This document shows positions 51,949 through 60,555 of a stretch of 64,000 nt of DNA, piece after piece. Source of the stretch: Acidovorax sp. 1608163 (lineage in GTDB: Bacteria; Pseudomonadota; Gammaproteobacteria; Burkholderiales; Burkholderiaceae_C); NCBI RefSeq assembly GCF_003669015.1, contig NZ_CP033069.1, positions 995,001 to 1,059,000 of the forward strand. The letters run 5' to 3'. A program made the translations under genes and the position numbers. A model generated the notes under the pieces. That model was given only the letters and a program-made list of their open reading frames with translations, did not search any database and was not told the DNA's origin. Position 1 is the stretch's first letter, and each line of letters opens with the position of its first letter.

Positions 51949-52525
51949 GCGTGCCGCCTGATACCTCATCTACCGCCCCATCCGTTGACAACACGGCCCA
52001 GGCCGCGCGCAGGCGCTGGCTCTATGGCGCCGTGGCCGGGGCTGCGGCGCTGGGCGGCGCCGGGCTGGCGTGGTGGCGCTTGCAGCCCCATGCGCAGCAA
52101 GAGGGGGCTGAAGCTGCGCTGTGGGGCATGGAGTTCGACACCCCCGCGGGTGGCGCGCCCTTGGTGATGAAGGCTTTGCAGGGCCAGCCGGTGTTGCTCA
52201 ACTTCTGGGCCACCTGGTGCCCACCCTGTGTGGACGAGCTGCCCATGCTCAACGCCTTCTACCGCGAAAACGCCCCCAAGGGCTGGCAGGTGGTGGGCTT
52301 GGCCATCGACCAGCCCTCGGCTGTGCGCAAGTTCCTGGGCCGCTTGCCGCTGGATTTCCCCGTGGGGCTGGCGGGCATGGGGGGCACGGAGCTGGGGCGC
52401 TCGCTGGGCAACCTCACCGGTGGCCTGCCGTTCACCGTGGTTTTGGGGCAGGGGGGCGTGTGCTGCATCGTAAAATGGGGCAGGTCACGGCCCAGGATTT
52501 GCAGCAGTGGGCCAGTTTGCGATAG
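51945..52525 (+). pseudogene. TlpA/ResA-like thioredoxin-fold protein, frameshifted near the end
   Basis: The protein has an N-terminal membrane anchor (about 23-45) and a periplasmic thioredoxin domain with NFWATWCPPCVDELP (redox CPPC) for reducing disulfides, for example in cytochrome maturation. After GLPFTVVLGQGG the frame runs into unrelated residues to a stop at 52640, while the next frame continues as RVLHRKMGQVTAQDLQQWASLR with a TAG at 52523-52525, the expected end. The switch lies at six G at 52451-52456; one more G restores a 193-aa protein. Confidence 0.85.
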
Positions 52526-52684
52526 GCGCTGTAGCGCTTTCGCAGGGCGCCTGCTTGGCCTTTGGCGCTGTTTCACCCGCCTTTTTGGCTTTGATGTTGG
52601 TGAAAATTACCTCCCAATCGCTGAGGTAGTACGAAATTAGAGTAAATTCGCGCCCTATTTAGTTTTATAGCCGTTGGAGCTTCC

Positions 52685-53140
52685 ATGGATCTGCGAAAAC
52701 TCAAAACCTTGATCGACCTCGTTTCCGAGTCAAACGTTTCCGAACTCGAAATCACCGAGGCCGAAGGCAAAGTCCGTATCGTCAAGAGCGGCGGCGCCGT
52801 GGTTCAGCAATATGTAGCCGCCCCCATGCAAGCCCCCGTGGCGGCTGCTGCCCCGGTGGCCGCCCCTGTGGCTGAGTTGCCCAGCCCTGCGGCTGCGGCG
52901 CCCACAGGCCATGTGGTCAAGTCGCCCATGGTGGGCACCTTCTACCGCTCGTCCAGCCCAGGCGCCAAGGCGTTTGTGGAAGTGGGCAGCCAGGTCAAGG
53001 AAGGCGAGACCATCTGCATCATTGAAGCGATGAAGATCCTCAACGAAATCGAAGCCGACAAGTCGGGCACCGTGACCCGCATCCTGGGTGAGAACGGCCA
53101 AGCCGTGGAATACGGACAGCCGCTGTTCGTCATCGAATAA
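52685..53140 (+). CDS. accB: Acetyl-CoA carboxylase biotin carboxyl carrier protein
   Basis: The 151-aa carrier has a Pro/Ala linker (about 45-75) and a biotinyl domain with the biotin lysine in [10 protein letters not shown] (about residue 117). It carries CO2 between AccC and the carboxyltransferase in fatty-acid synthesis. The ATG at 52685 is followed by accC after seven bases. Confidence 0.96.
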   Translation: MDLRKLKTLIDLVSESNVSELEITEAEGKVRIVKSGGAVVQQYVAAPMQAPVAAAAPVAAPVAELPSPAAAAPTGHVVKSPMVGTFYRSSSPGAKAFVEVGSQVKEGETICIIEAMKILNEIEADKSGTVTRILGENGQAVEYGQPLFVIE

Positions 53141-53147
53141 GGCGCCC

Positions 53148-54497
53148 ATGTTCAAAAAGATTCTCGTTGCGAATCGCGGGGAGATTGCTCTCCGTATCCA
53201 GCGCGCGTGCCATGAGTTGGGTGTGAAGGCCGTGATGGTCTACTCCGAAGCCGACCGCGACGCCAAGTACGTCAAGCTGGCTGAAGAGGCCGTGTGCATC
53301 GGCCCTGCGCCCTCGCCGCTGTCCTACCTCAACATGCCCGCCATCATCTCGGCCGCCGAAGTGACTGACGCCGAGGCCATCCACCCTGGCTACGGTTTCC
53401 TGTCGGAGAACGCCGATTTTGCCGAGCGCGTTGAAAAGAGCGGCTTCCAGTTCATCGGCCCTACACCCGACAACATCCGCACCATGGGTGACAAGGTGTC
53501 GGCCAAGCAGGCCATGATCAAGGCGGGCGTGCCTTGCGTGCCGGGCTCTGAGGGTGAACTGCCTGATGACCCGGTCCAGATCCGCCGCATCGCCAAGGCC
53601 GTGGGCTACCCCGTGATCATCAAGGCCGCGGGCGGCGGTGGTGGTCGCGGCATGCGTGTGGTGCACACCGAGGCCGCGCTGGTCAATGCCGTGCAGATGA
53701 CCAAGGCCGAAGCGGGCGCTGCGTTCGGCAATCCTGCGGTGTACATGGAGAAGTTCCTCCAGAACCCTCGCCACATCGAAATCCAGGTGCTGGCCGACAA
53801 ACACCGCAACGCGGTGTATCTGGGCGAGCGCGATTGCTCCATGCAGCGCCGCCACCAGAAGGTGATCGAAGAGGCTCCGGCCCCTGGCATCCCCCGCAAG
53901 CTGATCGAGAAGATCGGTGAGCGCTGCGTGGCAGCCTGCAAGAAGATCGGCTACCGCGGTGCGGGCACGTTCGAGTTTCTGTACGAGAACGGCGAGTTCT
54001 ACTTCATCGAGATGAACACCCGCGTGCAGGTGGAGCATCCCGTCACCGAGTGGATCACCGGCGTGGACATCGTGAAGACGCAGATCATGGTCGCGGCTGG
54101 CGAAAAGCTGCCGTTCACCCAGCGCCAGATCGAGATCCGAGGCCATGCCATCGAGTGCCGGATCAATGCCGAGGACCCGTACAAGTTCATCCCGTCCCCC
54201 GGGCGCATCACCACCTGGCATCCCCCGGGCGGCCCTGGCGTGCGCGTGGATTCGCATGCGTACACCAACTACTTCGTGCCACCCAACTACGACTCGATGA
54301 TCGGCAAGATCATCGTGCATGGTGACACGCGCGAGCAGGCCCTGGCCCGCATGCGCACGGCGCTGTCCGAGACGGTGATCGAAGGCATCAACACCAACGT
54401 GCCGCTGCACCGCGAGTTGATGGTGGACGCCAAGTTCATGGCTGGCGGCACCAACATCCACTATCTGGAAGAGTGGCTGTCGCAACACAAGCGCTGA
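53148..54497 (+). CDS. accC: Acetyl-CoA carboxylase biotin carboxylase subunit
   Basis: The 449-aa ATP-grasp enzyme starts [20 protein letters not shown] and has the glycine-rich loop [13 protein letters not shown] (about residue 165), [26 protein letters not shown] and the C-terminal biotin carboxylase domain with [18 protein letters not shown]. It carboxylates the biotin on AccB. Length is standard. Confidence 0.97.
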   Translation: MFKKILVANRGEIALRIQRACHELGVKAVMVYSEADRDAKYVKLAEEAVCIGPAPSPLSYLNMPAIISAAEVTDAEAIHPGYGFLSENADFAERVEKSGFQFIGPTPDNIRTMGDKVSAKQAMIKAGVPCVPGSEGELPDDPVQIRRIAKAVGYPVIIKAAGGGGGRGMRVVHTEAALVNAVQMTKAEAGAAFGNPAVYMEKFLQNPRHIEIQVLADKHRNAVYLGERDCSMQRRHQKVIEEAPAPGIPRKLIEKIGERCVAACKKIGYRGAGTFEFLYENGEFYFIEMNTRVQVEHPVTEWITGVDIVKTQIMVAAGEKLPFTQRQIEIRGHAIECRINAEDPYKFIPSPGRITTWHPPGGPGVRVDSHAYTNYFVPPNYDSMIGKIIVHGDTREQALARMRTALSETVIEGINTNVPLHRELMVDAKFMAGGTNIHYLEEWLSQHKR

Positions 54498-54518
54498 TAA
54501 AGCGCTGAGCAACCCCGC

Positions 54519-54557
54519 ATGCTGGCACCTGGAAACGGGTGCCAGCATTTCATTTTT
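54519..54557 (+). terminator. Terminator after accBC
   Basis: ATGCTGGCACC at 54519-54529 pairs with GGTGCCAGCAT at 54538-54548, followed by TTCATTTTT. prmA, 18 bases further, can still be read if termination is partial. Confidence 0.75.
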
Positions 54558-54574
54558 GCAAAGAGGCGTTTTTC

Positions 54575-55477
54575 ATGTTTGAGCTGAGCCTGATGTGCCC
54601 TGAAGACCGCATCGAAGCGGTGAGCGATGCGCTGGATGCGCTGGACGCCTTGAGCGTTTCGGTGGAAGACGCGGACGCGCAGACCGATGCCGAGCAGGCG
54701 CTGTTTGGCGAGCCGGGCATGCCTCCGCCCAAGGATGGCTGGCAGCGCAGCCGGGTCGTGGCGTTGTTCCCCACCCAGGCGGCCGCCGAAGAAGCGCAGC
54801 AGTTGCTGGCAGTGCAGGATTTTTTTGAGGGTTGCCAGGTGCTGGGCATTGCCAATGTGCCCGAGCAAGACTGGGTGCGCCTGACCCAATCGCAGTTTGC
54901 CCCGGTGGACATCACCCCAGACTTCTGGATCGTGCCGACCTGGCATGAGTTGCCAGCGCAGGCGGTGCGCAGCATTCGCCTGGACCCGGGCCTGGCCTTT
55001 GGCACGGGCACACACCCCACCACCCGCATGTGCCTGCGCTGGATTGCGCGCAATGGGGCTGTGGCGGCCGATGGCACAAGCACCCTGGGGCGTGTGCTGG
55101 ACTATGGCTGTGGCTCCGGCATCCTGGCCATCGGCGCTGCCAAGTTTGGCGCCGTGGACATTGATGCGGTGGACATTGACCCGGCAGCGGTCGAATCCAC
55201 CTTGCAAAACGCGCAGGCCAATGGCGTGCAACTGAAGGCGGGTTTGCCTGACAAGGCCCAGGGCGAGTACCGCACGGTGCTGGCCAATATCCTGGCGACG
55301 CCGTTGCGGGTGTTGGCGCCTTTGCTGTGCAGCCATGTGGCGGCCGGGGGACACCTGGTGCTGGCCGGCATTTTGGAGCGCCAGGCCCAGGAGCTGCAAG
55401 AGGCGTACGCGCCTTGGCTTCAGTTGCAGGTGGCCGACAAGGAAGACGGCTGGATCTTGATGACGGCCAGCCGTTGA
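54575..55477 (+). CDS. prmA: Ribosomal protein L11 methyltransferase
   Basis: The 300-aa enzyme methylates ribosomal protein L11. The N-terminal domain (1-about 60, MFELSLMCPEDRIEAVSD) binds the substrate and the SAM domain carries FGTGTHPTT, LDYGCGSGILAIGAAKFGA (about 182-200) and the NILATPL motif. I chose the ATG at 54575; an upstream GTG at 54539 lies within the accC terminator. Confidence 0.95.
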   Translation: MFELSLMCPEDRIEAVSDALDALDALSVSVEDADAQTDAEQALFGEPGMPPPKDGWQRSRVVALFPTQAAAEEAQQLLAVQDFFEGCQVLGIANVPEQDWVRLTQSQFAPVDITPDFWIVPTWHELPAQAVRSIRLDPGLAFGTGTHPTTRMCLRWIARNGAVAADGTSTLGRVLDYGCGSGILAIGAAKFGAVDIDAVDIDPAAVESTLQNAQANGVQLKAGLPDKAQGEYRTVLANILATPLRVLAPLLCSHVAAGGHLVLAGILERQAQELQEAYAPWLQLQVADKEDGWILMTASR

Positions 55478-55532
55478 TCTGTGCCTGCAGGCCCCGCAGG
55501 CTGCGGGGTGTGCGCTCTACAATCCATTGCAG

Positions 55533-57298
55533 ATGAGCCAGATTACACGCTGCCCAGCCTGCTCGACCCAGTTCAAAGTGGTCGCGGATCAGCTGCGCAT
55601 TTCTGAAGGCTGGGTGCGTTGCGGCAATTGCGCTGAGGTGTTTGACGCCTCCGAGTTTCTGATGCCCGCACCGCCGCCAGCGTTGCTGCCCGATGTCTCT
55701 CTGACCGATGTGCGCCCACCGCCCCAGCCCGTGGCGCGTGCGGATGAATCGACCAGGGCCTGGGGGCTCCCCCCGCATCGGCACCAGTCGCTGCCAGAGG
55801 GGCTGCCGTGGCCAAGCCGCAGGCCCCTGCGGCTGTAGCCCCTTCTGCTCCGGCCAGCAGCCCAGCCCGGGCGCAGGCCCCTTTGCCAGAGGTGCTGGCG
55901 GTTCCCGACCCTGTGCTGCCAGCCTTTCTCGCCGCAGCCTCAGCGGGTGACCGCGATGGGCATCCGCAAGGCACGGAGCTGGGTTTGGAGCCGTTGGCGC
56001 CGTTTGCGTGGGGTGGCGCACCTGCTGCTCCCACTCCCCGGAATCCGCCCCAGGTTTCGACCCCTGTTCCACCGCCTGTGCCAGTTCGGCCTGTGATCGT
56101 GGAGCGGCAGGAAAGCCGCATCCTGTCGGCCGATATGTTGGAGCTGGTGCTTCAGGGCACGCGTGCCCCCGTGCCCGTGGCCGCCCCTGAGGCTCCTGCT
56201 GCACAGGTAGCCCAGGCACCTGTGCCGCTGCCTGGCGGCTACGAGCTGCCCTACGCGGAAGATTTTGCAGACACTGCCCTGCTCCCAGAGGGTTTGGCAG
56301 AGGACCTGGAGTTGCCGCAGGGCCTTGCTGTGCCTGCGCCAGCCGATGGGGCTGCTGCGGCAGCACCGCAGGCCATGCCCGAGTCCGACTCCCAGGTCCA
56401 TGCACCGTATCCTCCGTTGGACTTGCCCACCAAGCCCCAAGACCCGCCTGCCCAGCAAGCGGTGCAGGTGTCGGCCTTGGAGGAGGCTGCACAGGGCCAG
56501 CCTGCGGAGCGGCTTGAGCGGTTGGAGGGTGATGCAGGCAATGCGGGGCGTGCGAAAAAGCAGCCCCTGGAGACCTCGGTGTTGGGTGAGGGCCAGGACG
56601 TCGTAGATGGTGTCGACGGCGAGGTCGCCCCTGCTCTGGCGTTGCCTTCTGTGGCGTTTCCGTCGGCGCCCATCGATTCGGAGCGCAAGGAGCCGCCAGC
56701 TTCCTTCAGCGCCCCGGTGGAGCTGCTGACGGATGCGGCGGGCGATGATGGCGACGACGCCACCGCAGATGCCACGCCCACTGAAGATGTGAGTTTTGTG
56801 AAGGCCGCACGCCGCCGTGCGTTTTGGCGAAAACCCTTGGTACGAGTGGCCTTGGTGGTCGTGTCTCTTGGCTTGCTGGCCGTGCTGGCAGGGCAGGTGG
56901 CGGTACACGAGCGCAATCGCCTGGCGGCCATGGAGCCGCGGCTGCGCCCAGCCTTGTTGGCGCTGTGCGAGCCCTTGCAGTGCGCACTGGCGCCCCAGCG
57001 GCAGATCAGCGATGTAGTGATCGACAGCTCGTCCTTCAACAAAGCGCGCGGTGACAGCTATGTGCTGGCCATCACCATGAAGAGCCGTGCCACCCTTCCA
57101 CTGGAAATGCCGGCCGTGGAACTGACGCTGACCGATGCGCAAGACCAACCGGTGCTGCGGCGGGTGCTGCTGCCCTCGGAGATGTCGGCGCCCCAAGAGC
57201 TGCCTGCAGGTGGCGAGTGGAATGCCGCCGTGTCTGTGCTGGTCACCACGGGGGGCGCGCGGGTGGCGGGCTACCGCCTGCTGGCTTTCTATCCTTGA
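55533..57298 (+). pseudogene. Zinc-ribbon and DUF3426 domain protein, frameshifted in the linker
   Basis: The N terminus has the MJ0042-type zinc ribbon TRCPACSTQFKV and VRCGNCAEVF (residues about 6-38). A long Pro/Ala linker follows, then one membrane segment (LVRVALVVVSLGLLAVLAGQ, bases about 56838-56900) and a periplasmic DUF3426 domain. Normally this is one protein; here the zinc-ribbon frame stops at 55838 and the rest is in another frame open from about 55748. The switch lies at five G (55762-55766) or six C (55769-55774); one extra base joins ADESTRAWG to APPASAPVAA. Function of the family is unknown. Confidence 0.8.
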
Positions 57299-57322
57299 TT
57301 TTTCTTTTTTTGATTGTTTCCT

Positions 57323-58228
57323 ATGGCTGCTCTCATTTGTGGTTCTCTGGCGTTCGACACCATCATGACCTTCGAGGGGCGCTTTGCGGAGCAGATCCTT
57401 CCGGACCAGTTGCACATCTTGAACGTCTCCTTCCTGGTGCCGTCTTTGCGCCGTGACTTTGGGGGGTGTGCGGGCAACATCGCCTACAGCCTGAAGCTGC
57501 TGGGTGGCGAGGCCTTGCCGATGGCCACCTTGGGAACGGACGGTGCGGAGTACCTGCAGCGCCTCTCGGCTTTGGGCATCAGCGACCAGTTTGTGAAGCA
57601 GGTGGATGGCACCTACACAGCGCAGGCCATGATCATGACCGACCGTGACAACAACCAGATCACGGCATTCCACCCAGGGGCCATGATGCAGGCGCATGTG
57701 ACCCGCATCACTGCAGACCCTCGGATCCGGCTTGGCATCATTTCGCCGGACGGTCGCAATGCCATGCTTGAGCACGCAGCACAGTTTGTGGCGGCGGGTA
57801 TCCCCTTCGTTTTCGATCCAGGCCAAGGCTTGCCCATGTTCAATGGTGCCGAGCTGTCTCAGTTCATCGAGCAGGCGACTTGGGTCACGGTGAATGACTA
57901 TGAAGGCAAGATGCTGTGCGACCGCACGGGCCTGAGTCTGTCGGACCTTTCGCGCAAGGTACAGGGCTTGGTCGTCACGCTGGGTGCCGAGGGTGTGGAT
58001 GTGTGGGTGGCCGGCGAATGCACCCGTGTGGCACCTGCTCAGCCTGCGGCGGTGGTGGACCCCACGGGTTGTGGCGATGCGTGGCGCGGTGCGTTGCTGT
58101 TCGGCTTGGAGCAGGGTTGGCCGCTCGTGCGCTGTGCCGAGTTGGGCAACCGGGTGGGGGCGCTCAAGATCGCGCAGCGCGGCCCGCAGAACTACACCCT
58201 GGATTTCTCTCCGACAGAATACGCCTGA
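57323..58228 (+). CDS. PfkB-family carbohydrate/nucleoside kinase
   Basis: The 301-aa kinase has GGCAGNIAYSLKLLGGEALP near the N terminus (about 45-64), the sugar or nucleoside site, and the second PfkB signature VDPTGCGDAWRGALL (catalytic Asp in TGCGD, about residue 252). The family includes adenosine kinases, ribokinases and fructokinases; annotation of close relatives as adenosine kinase is common but unproven here. It follows the DUF3426 gene by 24 bases. Confidence 0.9.
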   Translation: MAALICGSLAFDTIMTFEGRFAEQILPDQLHILNVSFLVPSLRRDFGGCAGNIAYSLKLLGGEALPMATLGTDGAEYLQRLSALGISDQFVKQVDGTYTAQAMIMTDRDNNQITAFHPGAMMQAHVTRITADPRIRLGIISPDGRNAMLEHAAQFVAAGIPFVFDPGQGLPMFNGAELSQFIEQATWVTVNDYEGKMLCDRTGLSLSDLSRKVQGLVVTLGAEGVDVWVAGECTRVAPAQPAAVVDPTGCGDAWRGALLFGLEQGWPLVRCAELGNRVGALKIAQRGPQNYTLDFSPTEYA

Positions 58229-58336
58229 GGTGTGGTGCCATGGCGCGCTGTTGATGTGGCGCGCCCTACTACTTTGAGAGAGGGCGTTGGCAGGCACGGC
58301 CTCGTTTTTAGAACAGGTTCTCAGTAGTGTTTGGGC

Positions 58337-58366
58337 ATAAAAAAACCCGGTGCAGGGCACCGGGTT
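58337..58366 (-). terminator. Terminator of the H1-like gene
   Basis: On the minus strand AACCCGGTGC (58366-58357) pairs with GCACCGGGTT (58353-58344), with the T run read from 58345-58339. It lies 24 bases after the stop of the H1-like gene. Confidence 0.8.
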
Positions 58367-58389
58367 GGGCTTGGTAAAGCGCGAATTCC

Positions 58390-59058
58390 TTAGGGCTTGG
58401 AGCCTGTAGGAAATGGCCAAGCAGCTTGGGGGTTCAGTGTGGTTTGGGCAGCAGGGGCTGCAGTCACGGCAGGAGCCTTCACCACTTTCTTTGCAGCAGC
58501 AGCCTTCTTTGCTGGAGCAGCAGCCTTCTTTGCTGGAGCAGCAGCCTTCTTCGCTGGAGCAGCAGCCTTCTTCGCTGGGGCAGCAGCCTTCTTCGCTGGA
58601 GCAGCAGCCTTCTTCGCTGGGGCAGCAGCCTTCTTCGCTGGAGCAGCAGCCTTCTTCGCTGGGGCAGCAGCCTTCTTCGCTGGAGCAGCAGCCTTCTTTG
58701 CTGGAGCAGCAGCCTTCTTTGCTGGAGCAGCAGCCTTCTTTGCTGGAGCAGCAGCCTTCTTTGCTGGAGCAGCAGCCTTCTTTGCTGGAGCAGCAGCCTT
58801 CTTCGCTGGAGCAGCAGCCTTCTTTGCTGGAGCAGCAGCCTTCTTTGCTGGAGCAGCAGCCTTCTTTGCTGGAGCAGCAGCCTTCTTCGCTGGAGCAGCA
58901 GCCTTCTTTGCTGGAGCAGCAGCCTTCTTCGCTGGAGCAGCAGCCTTCTTCGCTGGAGCAGCAGCCTTCTTCGCTGGAGCAGCAGCCTTCTTCGCTGGAG
59001 CAGCAGCCTTCTTCACAGGGGCGGCTTTCTTTACGGCCGGTTTTTTCGCAGTTGCCAT
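58390..59058 (-). CDS. Histone H1-like Lys/Ala repeat protein (AlgP-like)
   Basis: The 222-aa basic protein is almost wholly made of 24 exact tandem PAKKAAA heptads (residues about 21-188), with a short N-terminal AVKKAAPVKK part and the tail VVKAPAVTAAPAAQTTLNPQ. Such proteins bind DNA like eukaryotic H1 and are known in Bordetella (BpH1) and Pseudomonas (AlgP). Translation starts at ATG 59058 or 59061 after AGGAGA (59069-59064); the former has the better spacing. Repeat number is likely to vary between strains. Confidence 0.9.
   Translation of the reverse strand: MATAKKPAVKKAAPVKKAAAPAKKAAAPAKKAAAPAKKAAAPAKKAAAPAKKAAAPAKKAAAPAKKAAAPAKKAAAPAKKAAAPAKKAAAPAKKAAAPAKKAAAPAKKAAAPAKKAAAPAKKAAAPAKKAAAPAKKAAAPAKKAAAPAKKAAAPAKKAAAPAKKAAAPAKKAAAPAKKAAAPAKKAAAAKKVVKAPAVTAAPAAQTTLNPQAAWPFPTGSKP
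58496..59005. repeat. Tandem 21-bp repeat array within the H1-like gene
   Basis: The 21-bp unit occurs 24 times in tandem. Unit variants differ at one or two sites (TTCTTTGCT versus TTCTTCGCT, and GGAGC versus GGGGC). Near 58545-58685 two variants alternate three times, a 42-bp higher-order pattern that points to duplication of pairs. Confidence 0.9.
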
Positions 59059-59108
59059 CATGTTCTCCTTGGGTCAATTAGCAAAGAGCACTTCCTGTCT
59101 GCAGTGGA

Positions 59109-59156
59109 CAAGAAGCGATCCATGGTGATGGACGCTTCTTGAGCTCCATCACCATG
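59109..59156 (-). promoter_or_regulatory. Interleaved inverted repeats in the leader of the H1-like gene
   Basis: Repeat A: CAAGAAGCG at 59109-59117 pairs with CGCTTCTTG at 59133-59141. Repeat B: CATGGTGATGGA at 59121-59132 pairs with TCCATCACCATG at 59145-59156. The arms alternate A-B-A-B, so the two hairpins exclude each other or together form a pseudoknot. The structure ends about 50 bases before the start codon on the minus strand. No T run follows, so it is not an ordinary terminator. Confidence 0.6.
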
Positions 59157-59248
59157 AATACGGAAACACCACCGCCGAGCCCCTTCTGTGAGGGTACTTG
59201 TGAGCGGGGTGTGGTGTAAGCGTCCATGGCCGAAAGTGCGCGATCTGA

Positions 59249-60421
59249 TCAGTCCCAAGACAGGGCGCCGCCCGACTGGTACTCGATGACCCGGGTTTCA
59301 AAGAAGTTGCGTTCCTTCTTCAGATCGATCATCTCGCTCATCCATGGGAATGGGTTCTCTTCGTTCGGGAAGAGGGTCTCCAGGCCGATCTGGGTGGCGC
59401 GGCGATTGGCGATGTAGCGCAGGTAGCCTTTGAACATCGACGCATTCATGCCCAGCACGCCACGCGGCATGGTGTCTTCGGCGTAGCGGTATTCCAGCTC
59501 CACGGCCTTCATGAACAGGGCATTGATCTCGGCCTTGAACTCTGGGGTCCAGAGGTGTGGGTTTTCCAGCTTCAGCTGGTTGATCAAGTCGATGCCGAAG
59601 TTGCAGTGCATCGACTCGTCGCGCAGGATGTACTGGTATTGCTCGGCCGCGCCGGTCATCTTGTTCTGCCGACCCAGCGCCAGGATCTGTGTGAAGCCGA
59701 CGTAGAAGAACAGCCCTTCCATCAGGCAGGCAAAAACGATCAGTGACTTGAGCAGTGTCTGATCGGTTTCGAGCGTGCCGGTGTGGAAGTTCGGATCCAT
59801 GATCGCTTCGATGAAGGGAATCAGGAACTCGTCTTTGTCCCGGATGGACTGGACTTCGTTGTACGCGTTGAAGATTTCGCTTTCATCCAGGCCCAGCGAC
59901 TCCACGATGTACTGGTAGGCATGGGTGTGGATGGCTTCTTCAAACGCCTGGCGCAGCAGGAACTGGCGGCACTCGGGGGCAGTGATGTGGCGGTAGGTGC
60001 CCAGCACGATGTTGTTGGCGGCCAGCGAGTCGGCGGTCACAAAGAAGCCGAGGTTGCGCTTGATGATGCGGCGCTCGTCATCGGTCAGCCCATTCGGATC
60101 TTTCCACAACGCGATGTCGCGCGTCATGTTCACCTCTTGCGGCATCCAGTGGTTGGCGCAGGTGGCGAGGTATTTTTCCCAGGCCCACTTGTACTTGAAC
60201 GGGACGAGCTGGTTGACGTCCGTCTGGCCGTTGATGATGCGCTTGTCTGCTGCATTGACACGGCGGTGTGTGGCTGCTGGGGCCTGCTGTGCACTGGTTG
60301 CAGGCTGCGATGCCGTGGACTCAAAAGACAGCGGAGACTGCTCTGCTTGGCGGTTGTTTTGCAGACCGCCGTCCGTTTGATTTTGCGATGAGGGCTTGAC
60401 TTCTTCGTCCCAGGTCAGCAT
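59249..60421 (-). CDS. nrdB: Ribonucleotide reductase class Ia subunit beta
   Basis: The 390-aa subunit holds the diiron-tyrosyl radical site: Asp in ALWKDPNGL, the [12 protein letters not shown] motif (Glu, His and the radical Tyr in E-x2-H-x3-Y spacing), and [10 protein letters not shown] with the second Glu/His pair. It makes deoxyribonucleotides together with NrdA. I chose the ATG at 60421, since upstream residues have no family match. The first 60 residues are a low-complexity Gln/Ser/Ala leader. It is 134 bases downstream of nrdA. Confidence 0.95.
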   Translation of the reverse strand: MLTWDEEVKPSSQNQTDGGLQNNRQAEQSPLSFESTASQPATSAQQAPAATHRRVNAADKRIINGQTDVNQLVPFKYKWAWEKYLATCANHWMPQEVNMTRDIALWKDPNGLTDDERRIIKRNLGFFVTADSLAANNIVLGTYRHITAPECRQFLLRQAFEEAIHTHAYQYIVESLGLDESEIFNAYNEVQSIRDKDEFLIPFIEAIMDPNFHTGTLETDQTLLKSLIVFACLMEGLFFYVGFTQILALGRQNKMTGAAEQYQYILRDESMHCNFGIDLINQLKLENPHLWTPEFKAEINALFMKAVELEYRYAEDTMPRGVLGMNASMFKGYLRYIANRRATQIGLETLFPNEENPFPWMSEMIDLKKERNFFETRVIEYQSGGALSWD

Positions 60422-60555
60422 AGATTTTCCAGTGTTCGGATTATGAAAGCAGTGCTGCAAAAAGGAAAGCACTGAAGCGTTATGCAGCAACGATTTGTTG
60501 CTTCACAGCACATGCGCAGCACACCAATTGGGGTCGGTGTGCCGCGTGGTTGTGG

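Noticed and set aside
58496..59005. CRISPR-like array
   Set aside because: Units are contiguous with no unique spacers and encode a Lys/Ala protein.
55940..59077. A very long minus-strand frame (about 1045 codons) with a Cys/Ser/Glu repeat
   Set aside because: It is antisense to the kinase and DUF3426 genes and reads the repeat array in the wrong phase; high GC content makes such frames common.
58397..59142. Several long open frames on the plus strand across the 21-bp repeat array (for example Ala/Phe or Ser/Leu-rich proteins)
   Set aside because: A 21-bp repeat without stops stays open in all frames; only the minus-strand PAKKAAA frame has a ribosome-binding site, start and terminator.
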